A stretch of DNA of 64,000 nt from Candidatus Oscillibacter excrementigallinarum (GCA_019118245.1 DWZJ01000069.1:1-64000), one strand, 5' to 3'. Shown: positions 36,101-45,253, numbered from the stretch's first letter. Numbers and translations are program-made. The notes: a model not told the origin generated them from the sequence alone.

Positions 36101-36741
36101 CGACACTGATCCAGGACTATGGCGCCGACCTACTGCGGGCCATCGGGCTGCATACGGTGTATGTGCTGGTTTCCGTGGTGATCGGTTTCGCGGCGGGATT
36201 GGTGTTCGGCATCCTCCTCTCCCGGATCCCCCGGTGGCTCTCCGGCATCATCATCCCCATCCTCTCCATCTTCCAGACCATTCCCGGCCTGGTGTTCATC
36301 GGTGTGCTGTTCATCTGGTGGGGCAACATCTATCCCACGGTCATCGTGGCCCTCAGTGTGTACGCCATGTTCCCGGTTTTGAAAAACACCTACACCGGGA
36401 TCCTGGAGGTGGGCCCGCAGTACATCGAGGCAGCCAAGGGCTGCGGCATGTCCCGGTTCCAGACCCTGGTGCGGGTGGAACTGCCCCTGGCCATGCCTGT
36501 GATCATCGCCGGCTTACGGATGGCCGCCATCTACACCGTCTCCTGGGCGGTGCTGGCCTCCATGATCGGCCTGGGCGGCCTGGGGGACTTCGTGTACCGG
36601 GGCACCAGCTCCAACAACAACACGCTGATCCTGCTGGGCGCCATCCCGGCGGCCCTGCTGGCCATCGTCTTCGGCGCGGTAATCGACCTGCTGCAGAAGA
36701 AGGTCACCCCCCGGGGACTTCGAAAGGAGGCGGGTAAATGA
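36097..36741 (+). CDS. opuCB: Osmoprotectant ABC transporter permease
   Basis: Binding-protein-dependent permease, EAAKGCGMSRFQTLVRVELPLAMPVIIAGLRMAAIYTVSWAVLASMIGLGGLGDFVYRG; ATGA overlap with the preceding gene. Confidence 0.9.
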   Translation: MTTLIQDYGADLLRAIGLHTVYVLVSVVIGFAAGLVFGILLSRIPRWLSGIIIPILSIFQTIPGLVFIGVLFIWWGNIYPTVIVALSVYAMFPVLKNTYTGILEVGPQYIEAAKGCGMSRFQTLVRVELPLAMPVIIAGLRMAAIYTVSWAVLASMIGLGGLGDFVYRGTSSNNNTLILLGAIPAALLAIVFGAVIDLLQKKVTPRGLRKEAGK

Positions 36742-38240
36742 GCTGGGACCTGATCTTCCAACACCTGTTTATCGTGCTGGCGGCCAGCCTGCTGTCCATC
36801 GCCGTGGGCCTTCCCCTGGGCATCTGGGCCTATGTGTCCAAGGTGGCCCGCCCTATCATCCTGCGGATCGTGGACCTGCTGCAGACCATCCCCTCCCTGG
36901 CGCTGCTGGGCATCATCATGGTGGTACTGGACCCTGGTAAGCTGACGGTCATCACCGGCATCACCCTGTACTCCCTGCTGCCCATCGTGCGGAACACCTG
37001 CCTGGGGCTCCAGGAGGTGGACCCCGGCGTGAAGGAGGCTGCCCGGGGCATGGGCATGAGCAAGCCATACCGGGTGCTGATGGTAGAGTTCCCCCTGGCC
37101 TTCCCCACGGTGTTCACCGGCATCCGCATCGCGGTGGTGAACGCCATCGGCACCGCCGTGTTCGCGGCCTTCGTGGGCGGCGGTGGTTTGGGCGGTGTCA
37201 TCACCCAGGCCATCCGCATCGCGGATATGCCCTTGATCCTGGCGGCCACCGGCGTTTTAATGATCATCGCCGTGGTCCTGGACCTGGTGATGAGCTGGTT
37301 CGAGGGTCAGATGCGCAAGAGCCGCGGCGGCTCCAAGAAGATGTGGATCCCCGTGGCACTGATCGTGGCGGCCTTCATCGCTCTGCTGCCTTACGGCCAG
37401 GGCGGCACCGGTGACATTCTGCTCTATGACGGCGACTACTCTGAGACCCAGCTGATGCACCATATGGTAAAGATGCTGGTGGAGGACCAGACGGACCTGA
37501 CCGTCACCATCCAGGACCAGATGTCCCAGGTGAACAACTGGAACGCCCTGAAGGACGACAACCACACCTGCGACCTAATGATCTCCTACGACGGCACCCT
37601 GCTGACCACCTTCTTCCACCAGGATACCCCCGACGTGCCGGAGGGCATGACCATCTACGAATACGTGAAGGAAAAGGCCCTGGCGGACTATGATATCCAC
37701 GTGCTGGGCCGGCCGGGCTTTGAAAACACCTACGCCATCGGTGTGCCGGAGGAGCTGGCGGAGGAATACGGCCTGGAAACCATCAGCGACCTGATCCCCA
37801 TCGCGGACCAGCTGACCTTCGGCGCGGAGCAGGAGTTCTTTACCGCGGAGGGCAGTATGAAGTACGATCCCTTCGTGGCCTTCTACGGACTGAACTTCAA
37901 AAACCACGTATCCGTGGACATGGGCCTGAAGTACTCCGCCATCGAGAACGGCACCTTTAACGTGGCGGTGGTCTACTCCACAGACGGCCTGAACATCAAA
38001 ACCGGCCTGAAGGTCCTGGAGGACGATTTGGGCTTCTTCCCGGATTACTACGGTATGTACATCGTCCGGGGCGATCTGCTGGAGAAGTACCCGGAGGTGG
38101 AGGGCATCCTGGAACAGCTGACCGGAAAGATCTCCACCGAGCAGATGACGCAGCTGACGTATCAGGTGGACGTGGAGGGCCGCACAGTGGACGAAGTGGC
38201 CCACGAGTTCCTGGTAAGCCTGGGCCTGCTGGACGCCTGA
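36738..38240 (+). CDS. Fused osmoprotectant ABC permease and substrate-binding protein
   Basis: N-terminal permease (EAARGMGMSKPYRVLMVEFPLAFPTVFTGIRIAVVNAIGTAVFAAFVGGGGLGG) then OpuAC-like domain. Confidence 0.92.
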   Translation: MSWDLIFQHLFIVLAASLLSIAVGLPLGIWAYVSKVARPIILRIVDLLQTIPSLALLGIIMVVLDPGKLTVITGITLYSLLPIVRNTCLGLQEVDPGVKEAARGMGMSKPYRVLMVEFPLAFPTVFTGIRIAVVNAIGTAVFAAFVGGGGLGGVITQAIRIADMPLILAATGVLMIIAVVLDLVMSWFEGQMRKSRGGSKKMWIPVALIVAAFIALLPYGQGGTGDILLYDGDYSETQLMHHMVKMLVEDQTDLTVTIQDQMSQVNNWNALKDDNHTCDLMISYDGTLLTTFFHQDTPDVPEGMTIYEYVKEKALADYDIHVLGRPGFENTYAIGVPEELAEEYGLETISDLIPIADQLTFGAEQEFFTAEGSMKYDPFVAFYGLNFKNHVSVDMGLKYSAIENGTFNVAVVYSTDGLNIKTGLKVLEDDLGFFPDYYGMYIVRGDLLEKYPEVEGILEQLTGKISTEQMTQLTYQVDVEGRTVDEVAHEFLVSLGLLDA

Positions 38241-38389
38241 TATCGCTTTTTGCAAAACCGCTCTGGAGCGCTGAGGCCCCAGGGCGGTTTTCTTTGGAAA
38301 ATTTCAGTCCCCGCGCAACCGGCGTCCATTTTTCTCGTCTATATGGGTGAGAAGATCTCCGGCGGACGCCGGAGACAGGAGGGAAGCCC

Positions 38390-38812
38390 ATGAAGCTGCA
38401 AAAGCGGTACATTCTGATCGTCGGCGTGGTCCTGGCCGTCCTGCTGGCACTGGCGGCGGGACTGCTGTTCTGGGGCAGAAGGCCCTTCCGGGATCTGGAG
38501 GCGGCGGATATCGCCGCAGCCTCCGTCACCCTGATGCCCCCGGATGTGACACTGGAACTGGACGAGGCGGAGATCAAGACCCTGGCGGAGCTGCTGGGGG
38601 ACCTGCGCATCACCCGGCCGGACCAATCCTATACGGAGTATGCGGGGCAGGCCGTCCAATTCACCGTGACATTTGCCGACGGCACCGAGACGGAGGTGAC
38701 GGATTACAATCCGTTCCTGATCATTGACGGCACAGGCTGGCGTACCGCCTACGGGCCCTGCGAGGCGCTGAACCGCTTCGCCAATGAACTGCTGCGGGAG
38801 AGAGGAGGATAA
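38390..38812 (+). CDS. Membrane-anchored hypothetical protein upstream of ECF sigma factor
   Basis: MKLQKRYILIVGVVLAVLLALAAGLLFWG N-terminal anchor. Confidence 0.65.
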   Translation: MKLQKRYILIVGVVLAVLLALAAGLLFWGRRPFRDLEAADIAAASVTLMPPDVTLELDEAEIKTLAELLGDLRITRPDQSYTEYAGQAVQFTVTFADGTETEVTDYNPFLIIDGTGWRTAYGPCEALNRFANELLRERGG

Positions 38813-38813
38813 C

Positions 38814-39374
38814 ATGGAGGACGCGGAGATCATCGACCTGTACTGGCAGCGGGATCAGCGGGCCATCGACGAGACCCACGGCAAATACGGCGGCTTCCTC
38901 ACAGGCATCGCCTGGAACATCCTCCGCTGCCACGGCGACGCGGAGGAGTGCGTCAACGACACCTACCTGCGTACCTGGAACGCCATTCCCCCCGCCCGCC
39001 CCTCCGCCTTCCGGGCCTGGTTGGGACGCATCGTCCGGAATCTGTCCCTGGACCGGTGGAAGCAGAGCCGGACCGCCCGGCGGGGCGGCGACGGCATGGA
39101 GGTGCTGCTGGGGGAGCTGAGCGACTGCGTCCCCGCTCCCCACGGCACGGAGAAGGCCCTGGAGGACCAGGAGATCGCGTCGCTCATCAGCGATTTTCTG
39201 CGGCGGCAGCCCCAGGAGAGCCGGGTGTTCTTCCTGCGGCGGTATTGGTATGGGCAGAGTCTGTCCGAGATTGCGGAGGCGCTGGGCTGCGGAGAGGGAA
39301 AGGTGAAGTCCGCCCTCTTCCGCACCCGGAAAGCCCTGCGGACTTATCTGGAACAGGAAGGGGTGCTGTTATGA
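38814..39374 (+). CDS. ECF-type RNA polymerase sigma-70 factor
   Basis: region 2 DAEECVNDTYLRTWNAIPPARPSAFRAWLGRIVRNLSLDRWK; region 4 ESRVFFLRRYWYGQSLSEIAEALGCGEGKVKSALFRTRKALRTYL. Confidence 0.93.
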   Translation: MEDAEIIDLYWQRDQRAIDETHGKYGGFLTGIAWNILRCHGDAEECVNDTYLRTWNAIPPARPSAFRAWLGRIVRNLSLDRWKQSRTARRGGDGMEVLLGELSDCVPAPHGTEKALEDQEIASLISDFLRRQPQESRVFFLRRYWYGQSLSEIAEALGCGEGKVKSALFRTRKALRTYLEQEGVLL

Positions 39375-40924
39375 AAGCGGAGCGGTTATTTCGCATCCTG
39401 GGTCTGGTGGATGAGAGCCTCGTAGAGGAGGCGGTGTCCGCCTCCTCCCCCGCCGCTGTGCAGCGGCGGCACCCCTGGCGGCGCCTTGCGGCCGCCGCCG
39501 CGTGTCTGGCGGTGATCTGCGGCGGGGTGTTCCTCGCCGGTACCTTCCGCATGGGCGGCAGCACTGGCGAAGCGGACGGAGGGAGCGTACCCGGCGAGAG
39601 CGGGGACGGCCACAACGCGGGCACCACGTTCATGTCCTATGCCGGGCCGGTGTTCCCCCTGACCACGGCTGAGACGGACACGGGGCTGACGGCGGAGCGG
39701 ACCGTCACCTGGGACTTTGCCCCGGGGACGTACCAGGACGGCTCTCCCCGCCAGTGGGGCGCGCAGGTGACGGATGACTATGTGCTGACCAATCCCACGG
39801 AGGCGGATGTGACGGTGACAGCCCTGTACCCCTTTGCCGGATCCCTGGCGGACCTGGGCACCATCGCCCCCGCCGTTTCGGCGGACGGCGTGCAGGCGGA
39901 GGCCACGCTCTATGCCGGGGCCTACGCCGGCGGGTTCCGGGACGCGGGCGTGGACGACGGCTCCACCTGGAATCTGGCCCCGCCCGCCTCCTGGGAGGAC
40001 TACGCAGCCCTGCTGGAAAGCGGCGATTATCTGGCCCAGGCCCTGGGAGCGGCCCCCGTCCTGGACATCCCCGTGACCGTGTATCGTTTTTCGGACTTCC
40101 AGGCCCCCCACGAGGAATATGACGCCGCCACCCAGGCGGTGGAGTTCACCATCGATCCGGAGCAAACCACAATCCTCTCCTATGGCTTCAACGGCCTCTC
40201 CCTGGATGATGAGACCGGCTGGCGGCGCTATGACTACTTTGTGCCCGACGGGATCCGCAGCGAGTCAGAGCTGAAGCTGCTGGTGGTCTTGGGAGCGGAC
40301 ATCGGGGACTACACCCTCCAGGGCTATGCCAATGGCGCCTGTGAAGAAGCGATCGGCGGCGTCTCCTGCACCGTCACCCGGCAGGAGACCACCCTGGACG
40401 CGGTGCTGACGGAGCTGTGCCAGGCGGAATTGCATGACAGCGGTCAGAGCGCCCAGTGGCCGGGGCTGGATCAGCTGCCGATCCCCCTGTACCAGCGGGC
40501 AGTGACTGAGGCGCTTCTGACCTCCGGGCTCCTGGCCGACACACCGGCGGACCGCTATACCGACGGGCGGCTGGACGACTTCCTCTGGGATGTGCTGGTT
40601 CAGGAGCGGGTGCTGTACCTGGCCTTCCCCGTCACAGTCCCGGCGGGCGGCAGCGTCACCGTGTCAGCGGAGCTGTGGAAAGCGCCCAGCTATGACTACG
40701 GCTGCTCCGGCTCGGAGAATGTGGGCCTTCAGGGCTATGACCTGGTGACGTCCCTGGGCTCTGCTCTGGACTTCACCGGCCAGACTGCCGCTCTGGTGAA
40801 TACGGACACCATTGAGATCGTCCGCCAGAACCTGGGCTTCGACCTGGAAAACGGCGTCACGGAGGTGGCGATGGACCTGACAGAGCCTCATTACTATCTG
40901 GAGATCCGACCTCTGGAGGAATGA
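39371..40924 (+). CDS. Putative membrane-bound anti-sigma / sensor protein
   Basis: ATGA overlap with the sigma gene; MKAERLFRILGLVDESLVEEA...RRLAAAAACLAVICGGVFLAG single TM with large C-terminal domain. Confidence 0.7.
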   Translation: MKAERLFRILGLVDESLVEEAVSASSPAAVQRRHPWRRLAAAAACLAVICGGVFLAGTFRMGGSTGEADGGSVPGESGDGHNAGTTFMSYAGPVFPLTTAETDTGLTAERTVTWDFAPGTYQDGSPRQWGAQVTDDYVLTNPTEADVTVTALYPFAGSLADLGTIAPAVSADGVQAEATLYAGAYAGGFRDAGVDDGSTWNLAPPASWEDYAALLESGDYLAQALGAAPVLDIPVTVYRFSDFQAPHEEYDAATQAVEFTIDPEQTTILSYGFNGLSLDDETGWRRYDYFVPDGIRSESELKLLVVLGADIGDYTLQGYANGACEEAIGGVSCTVTRQETTLDAVLTELCQAELHDSGQSAQWPGLDQLPIPLYQRAVTEALLTSGLLADTPADRYTDGRLDDFLWDVLVQERVLYLAFPVTVPAGGSVTVSAELWKAPSYDYGCSGSENVGLQGYDLVTSLGSALDFTGQTAALVNTDTIEIVRQNLGFDLENGVTEVAMDLTEPHYYLEIRPLEE

Positions 40925-40929
40925 AAAAA

Positions 40930-40972
40930 CGCAAGCCCCGCGCCGAAACAGCGCGGGGCTTTGCCCTTATTT
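40930..40972. terminator. Stem-loop between convergent genes
   Basis: AAGCCCCGCGC-CGAAACA-GCGCGGGGCTT. Confidence 0.8.
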
Positions 40973-41593
40973 CTCGATCTTCACGAACTTCTCCGCCGGG
41001 GCGTGGCACAGGGGGCACCGGAATTCCGGCGGCAGGGACTCCCCCTCGTACACATAGCCGCAGACGGTGCAGCGGTAGCCGTTGATCTCCACGGTGCGGT
41101 AGACGGTGGCGGTGGGCGGCGTGGCCTTGCCCCGGTCCGTGTAGGCCTGGAGGGTCAGCACCTTCCCCTCCCCCAGCACCTCCGCCTCCGTGGCCTGGCC
41201 CACAAAGAGGAGGAAGCTGCCGATCTCCAGCTGGTCCACCACCTTGCAGGCGATGCGGGAGACCATGTGCTCCTTCAGATAGGGATTGCCATTGCCGTCG
41301 GTCTCCACCGCCCGGCCGGCGAACTTGTCCGTCACCCGGCCGGACTTGTAGCCGAACACATCGATGAGCTCCCCCGGCGCGTCCGCGTCCAGCAGCGTGA
41401 CGGAGAAGCTCCCCGCCGCCTGGACGGCCTTGCAGGTCTCGTGGTCCTTGTTGACCGCCACCGTGAACTTGGGCGGGAAGGAGGAGGTCACCTGGTGGAA
41501 GGAGTTGACGATGCAGCCGTGGCGCTTGCCGTCCGCCGCCGCGGAGAGCAGGCAGAGGGCGTAGTCCATCTTCTGATATGCCTTGTTGTTCAT
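40967..41593 (-). CDS. Flavin reductase domain fused to C-terminal rubredoxin
   Basis: MNNKAYQKMDYALCLLSAAADGKRHGCIVNSFHQVTSSFPPKFTVAVNK...YRCTVCGYVYEGESLPPEFRCPLCHAPAEKFVKIEK. Confidence 0.92.
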   Translation of the reverse strand: MNNKAYQKMDYALCLLSAAADGKRHGCIVNSFHQVTSSFPPKFTVAVNKDHETCKAVQAAGSFSVTLLDADAPGELIDVFGYKSGRVTDKFAGRAVETDGNGNPYLKEHMVSRIACKVVDQLEIGSFLLFVGQATEAEVLGEGKVLTLQAYTDRGKATPPTATVYRTVEINGYRCTVCGYVYEGESLPPEFRCPLCHAPAEKFVKIEK

Positions 41594-41731
41594 GTTGCCT
41601 TCCTTTCTGGCGGCCCGCGCCGCCGGGCATCCCGTGCCTTGCTGGCTGTTGAGACCAGTGTATCAGAAAGTCCCTTCCGGCGCAATCGCATCCGCAACGG
41701 GTGTCGTGCCAAAATTTTCTCCCATTTTCTG

Positions 41732-41760
41732 TGGACAAATACCGGATTTAGGCGTATACT
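41732..41760 (+). promoter_or_regulatory. Sigma-A type promoter upstream of ade
   Basis: TGGACA - 17 bp - TATACT. Confidence 0.75.
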
Positions 41761-41774
41761 CTCCTTAACCAGAT

Positions 41775-41817
41775 GCCATTATTCAGATTTATGCCTTTTA
41801 TAAGTCCGGATAATGGC
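41775..41817 (+). promoter_or_regulatory. Long leader hairpin in the ade 5' UTR
   Basis: GCCATTATTCAGATTTAT-GCCTTTT-ATAAGTCCGGATAATGGC; 17 of 18 positions pair (two G-T wobbles). Confidence 0.75.
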
Positions 41818-41846
41818 TAAAAATCTATCTGAAAAGGAGTGGTCTC

Positions 41847-43571
41847 ATGTCTGAGAGCTACGCGGGCAAAATCAACCGGAAGCTGCTGAAAAAGCGCCGC
41901 ATCATCAACGCCGCCGCAGGGCGGGAGCCGGCGGACCTGGTGCTGAAGAACGCCACCTATGTCAACGTCTTTGCCAACCAGCTCTGTCATGCCGACATCG
42001 CTGTGGCGGAGGGGCTGATCGTGGGCATGGGCCAGTATTCCGGCACCGTGGAGGAGGACTGCACCGGGAAGATCGTCCTCCCCGGCTTCCTGGACGCCCA
42101 CATCCATCTGGAGAGCTCCCTGGTCTCCCCCAAGGAGTTCGTGAAGGCCGTGCTGCCCCACGGCACCACCACCGTCATCACGGATCCCCACGAGATCGCC
42201 AACGTCATGGGCACCGACGGCATCGAGTACATGCTCCAGGCCACGGAGGATCTGCCGGTGGACGTGCGGTTCATGCTGCCCTCCTGCGTGCCGGCCACGC
42301 CTTTGGACGAGTCCGGGGCCGTGCTGGACTACCGCAGCCTGGACTCCTTCTACGACCATCCCCGGGTCCAGGGCCTGGCGGAGATGATGAACTTCGTGGG
42401 CATCATCTCCGGGGACGACCAGCCGGTGGAGAAGATCGTGGCCGCCCAGGCCCACCACAAGAAGATCGACGGCCACGCGCCGGACCTGGTGGGCAACGAC
42501 CTGAACGCCTACATCGCCGCCGGCGTCTACTCCGATCACGAGTGCCACGACCTGAACGACGCCATCGCCAAGCTGGAGCGGGGCCAGTTCATCATGATCC
42601 GGGAGGGCACCGCCGCCCGGAACCTGGAGGCCCTGGCCCCCCTGCTGTGCGACAAATACTCCGAGCGGTGCATGTTCTGCACCGACGACAAGCACCCCAA
42701 CGACCTGCTGGAAAAGGGCCACATCGACTACATTGTGAAGCGTGCCATCGGCCTGGGGGTGGATCCCATTACCGCCGTGAAGGTGGCCTGCCACAACGCC
42801 GCCCGGTACTTCCTGCTGAACAACCGGGGCGCCATCGCCCCGGGCTATCTGGGGGACTTTGTGATCATCGACAACTTCCAGGACTTCAACATCGAAAAGG
42901 TGTTCAAGCGGGGCGAGCTGATGGTGGACCACGGCGTGGTGAAGGACTTCCCCACTCCGGCCATCGACCCCTACCTGACCGAGCGTGCCCACAGCACCTT
43001 CCACGTCCAGCATCTGACGGCGGAGGACTTCACGGAGGCCCGGCCCCGGGGCATCATCGGCATGGTGAACGGGGAGATCACCACGGTGGACGCCGGGTAC
43101 TCCGACCGGATCGACGTGGAGTACGATGTGCTGAAGATCGCCGTGGTGGAGCGCCACAAGAACACCCACCACATCGGCATCGGCTTCCTCCAGGGCTACG
43201 GCCTGAAGTCCGGCGCCGTGGCAACCTCCGTCTCCCACGACTCCCACAACATCATCGTGGTAGGCACCAACGAGGCCGACATGGCCGCCGCCGCTAACCG
43301 AGTGGTGGAGCTGAACGGCGGCATCGTGGTCTGGGACCAGGGCGCGCCGGTGGCGGAGGTCCCCCTGGCCATCGCCGGCATCATGAGCGACGAGCCCCTG
43401 ACCACCGTCAATGAGAAACTGGAGCACGCCAAGGAAAAGGCCCATGCCCTGGGGGTCAACCCGGGCATCGACCCCTTCATGACCCTGAGCTTTATGGCCC
43501 TGCCGGTGATCCCCTCCCTGCGGATCACCACCCGGGGCGTGTTCGACGTGACCACCCAGAGCTATGTCTGA
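41847..43571 (+). CDS. ade: Adenine deaminase
   Basis: GKIVLPGFLDAHIHLESSLVSPKEF...GTTTVITDPHEIANVMG...FCTDDKHPNDLLEKGHIDYIVKRAI...SVSHDSHNIIVVGTNEADM. Confidence 0.96.
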   Translation: MSESYAGKINRKLLKKRRIINAAAGREPADLVLKNATYVNVFANQLCHADIAVAEGLIVGMGQYSGTVEEDCTGKIVLPGFLDAHIHLESSLVSPKEFVKAVLPHGTTTVITDPHEIANVMGTDGIEYMLQATEDLPVDVRFMLPSCVPATPLDESGAVLDYRSLDSFYDHPRVQGLAEMMNFVGIISGDDQPVEKIVAAQAHHKKIDGHAPDLVGNDLNAYIAAGVYSDHECHDLNDAIAKLERGQFIMIREGTAARNLEALAPLLCDKYSERCMFCTDDKHPNDLLEKGHIDYIVKRAIGLGVDPITAVKVACHNAARYFLLNNRGAIAPGYLGDFVIIDNFQDFNIEKVFKRGELMVDHGVVKDFPTPAIDPYLTERAHSTFHVQHLTAEDFTEARPRGIIGMVNGEITTVDAGYSDRIDVEYDVLKIAVVERHKNTHHIGIGFLQGYGLKSGAVATSVSHDSHNIIVVGTNEADMAAAANRVVELNGGIVVWDQGAPVAEVPLAIAGIMSDEPLTTVNEKLEHAKEKAHALGVNPGIDPFMTLSFMALPVIPSLRITTRGVFDVTTQSYV

Positions 43572-43583
43572 ATCCGCTGGTTT

Positions 43584-43610
43584 TTAGCACTCTCAAATCA
43601 AGAGTGCCAA
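43584..43610 (+). promoter_or_regulatory. CIRCE element (HrcA operator)
   Basis: TTAGCACTC-N9-GAGTGCCAA; 8 of 9 match in the right arm to consensus TTAGCACTC-N9-GAGTGCTAA. Confidence 0.92.
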
Positions 43611-43793
43611 AATTCACAGATCGTTCACAGAAAGAACACACAATATCCGATTTTCCATCCTATCATAATACTTGAAAAGAAGGACAGGAGGTCTTGAGAG
43701 AGGCACCTGTTCCACCCGGCGGCACATCCTCCATGATCCATCTGCCGCCGGTCCCAACCACGGATCATCCGGATTTGATAGGAGGAATTGATT

Positions 43794-44240
43794 ATGTTTG
43801 AACTGAGACCTTACCGCAGAAACACCATGAGCAGCTGGAACCCCTTCTCTGAGATGGAGGAGATGGAGCGCCGCTTCTTCAACAACGACTTCTTCACGGG
43901 CCGGGGCCTGGCGGAGTTCAAGACCGACATCACTGATGAGGGCGACCACTACGAGCTGAAGGCCGACCTGCCCGGCTTCAAGAAGGAGGACATCAGCCTG
44001 AATCTGGACGGCGACACCCTCACCATCCAGGCCCAGCGCCACTCCGAGCATGAGGAGCAGGAGAAGAAGGGCAAGTATGTGTGCTGCGAGCGCTCCTACG
44101 GCTCCTACAGCCGGAGCTTCGACGTCTCCGGCATCCGGACGGAGGGCATCACCGCCTCCTACGACAGCGGCGTGCTGGATCTGAAGCTGCCCAAGAAGAC
44201 GGTGGAGGTCTCCTCCAGCCGGCAGATCAATATCGAGTGA
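43794..44240 (+). CDS. hsp20: Hsp20/alpha-crystallin small heat-shock protein
   Basis: FKTDITDEGDHYELKADLPGFKKEDISLNLDGDTLTIQAQR...YGSYSRSFDVSGIRTEGITASYDSGVLDLKLPK. Confidence 0.95.
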   Translation: MFELRPYRRNTMSSWNPFSEMEEMERRFFNNDFFTGRGLAEFKTDITDEGDHYELKADLPGFKKEDISLNLDGDTLTIQAQRHSEHEEQEKKGKYVCCERSYGSYSRSFDVSGIRTEGITASYDSGVLDLKLPKKTVEVSSSRQINIE

Positions 44241-44259
44241 CCTTGCGGCCAGACGCGAA

Positions 44260-44293
44260 GAGGCCCGGAGACGGTTTGTCTCCGGGCCTCTTG
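44260..44293. terminator. Stem-loop between convergent genes
   Basis: GAGGCCCGGAGAC...GTCTCCGGGCCTC. Confidence 0.8.
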
Positions 44294-44315
44294 ATCTATA
44301 AAGTTCTGATCCCGC

Positions 44316-45146
44316 TCACGCCGTGGGGCTGGCCACCAGGAACAGCATATCGCTGCCGCCCTCCTCCTCGGGGAAGGCGCCGTACATGGTGAAGTTGTAC
44401 AGTAACCGCTCCGCCGCGTAGACGCCGTAGCCGTCCTGGTTGTGGTCCGTGGTGTCGTAGGGGTCCGCCACCAGGAACACGTCGTCCTGCTCCGTCTCGG
44501 TGCCCATGGTGTCGTAGCCGATGATGACCTGCCAGTGGCCGCCCCAGTCGTTCCAGCAGATCATGACGGGCTTTCCCTCGGCCAGCCAGCCCCGGATATC
44601 CTCCAGCCAGATACCGTCCGGATAGTCCTCCGTGGTGACGGTCTCAAAGCCGCCCACGCCCTCGAAGATGTCCACCGCCTGGGCCAGGGTGGTGCCGGGA
44701 TAGCCCTCCAGCTCCGTGCCGTCCAGGGAGTGCCGCAGCGCCGCCAGGGACTCCTCGTTCCAGTCGCCCAGCTTTCCGTACCACTCCAGCACCATCAGGG
44801 CGGAGGTGACGCCACAGGACCACTCGCTGGTCTGCTGCTGGGTCTTGAAGTTGTGAAGGACCGTCAGGGTGTCCGTGGACTCCATGTTGTACACGTCCGG
44901 GTGGGCGAAGTAGGGGGAGCTCTCATGGTCTCCCGCCCGCTCCACGGAATCCGCCCCGTCCTCCGGGGACAGGTCTGTCGCGTAGGGGATCTTCATTTCA
45001 TCAGAAAAGTTCTCTGCCGCGGAGGTCTCCTGGATCTCCGTGGTCGTCTGGGTCTCGGCGTTGTCAGCCGGTGTGTCATCGGCGCACCCATTCAGGGTAC
45101 CAAGCAGCATGGCAAGGGTCAGCGCCAGGGTGACTGTTTTTTTCAT
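44316..45146 (-). CDS. C39-family peptidase-like lipoprotein
   Basis: Lipobox-like LGTLNGCAD; QQQTSEWSCGVTSALMVLEWYG...KPVMICWNDWGGHWQVIIGYDTMG. Confidence 0.85.
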   Translation of the reverse strand: MKKTVTLALTLAMLLGTLNGCADDTPADNAETQTTTEIQETSAAENFSDEMKIPYATDLSPEDGADSVERAGDHESSPYFAHPDVYNMESTDTLTVLHNFKTQQQTSEWSCGVTSALMVLEWYGKLGDWNEESLAALRHSLDGTELEGYPGTTLAQAVDIFEGVGGFETVTTEDYPDGIWLEDIRGWLAEGKPVMICWNDWGGHWQVIIGYDTMGTETEQDDVFLVADPYDTTDHNQDGYGVYAAERLLYNFTMYGAFPEEEGGSDMLFLVASPTA

Positions 45147-45253
45147 TGTCGCTCTCCTTTTCGGGGTGTTTCCCCGTCCGATTTCGTATGCGTGTGCACA
45201 CGTTGGGTCTCATTATAGAGGACAGGGCGGCTGTTTCGCAATGATGAGAACTG

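Noticed and set aside
41761-41846. Purine riboswitch upstream of ade
   Set aside because: The conserved three-way-junction core and loop-loop motif could not be recognised; only a single long hairpin is visible.
41817-43445. 542-aa minus-strand ORF
   Set aside because: Antisense to ade, which has clear family motifs.
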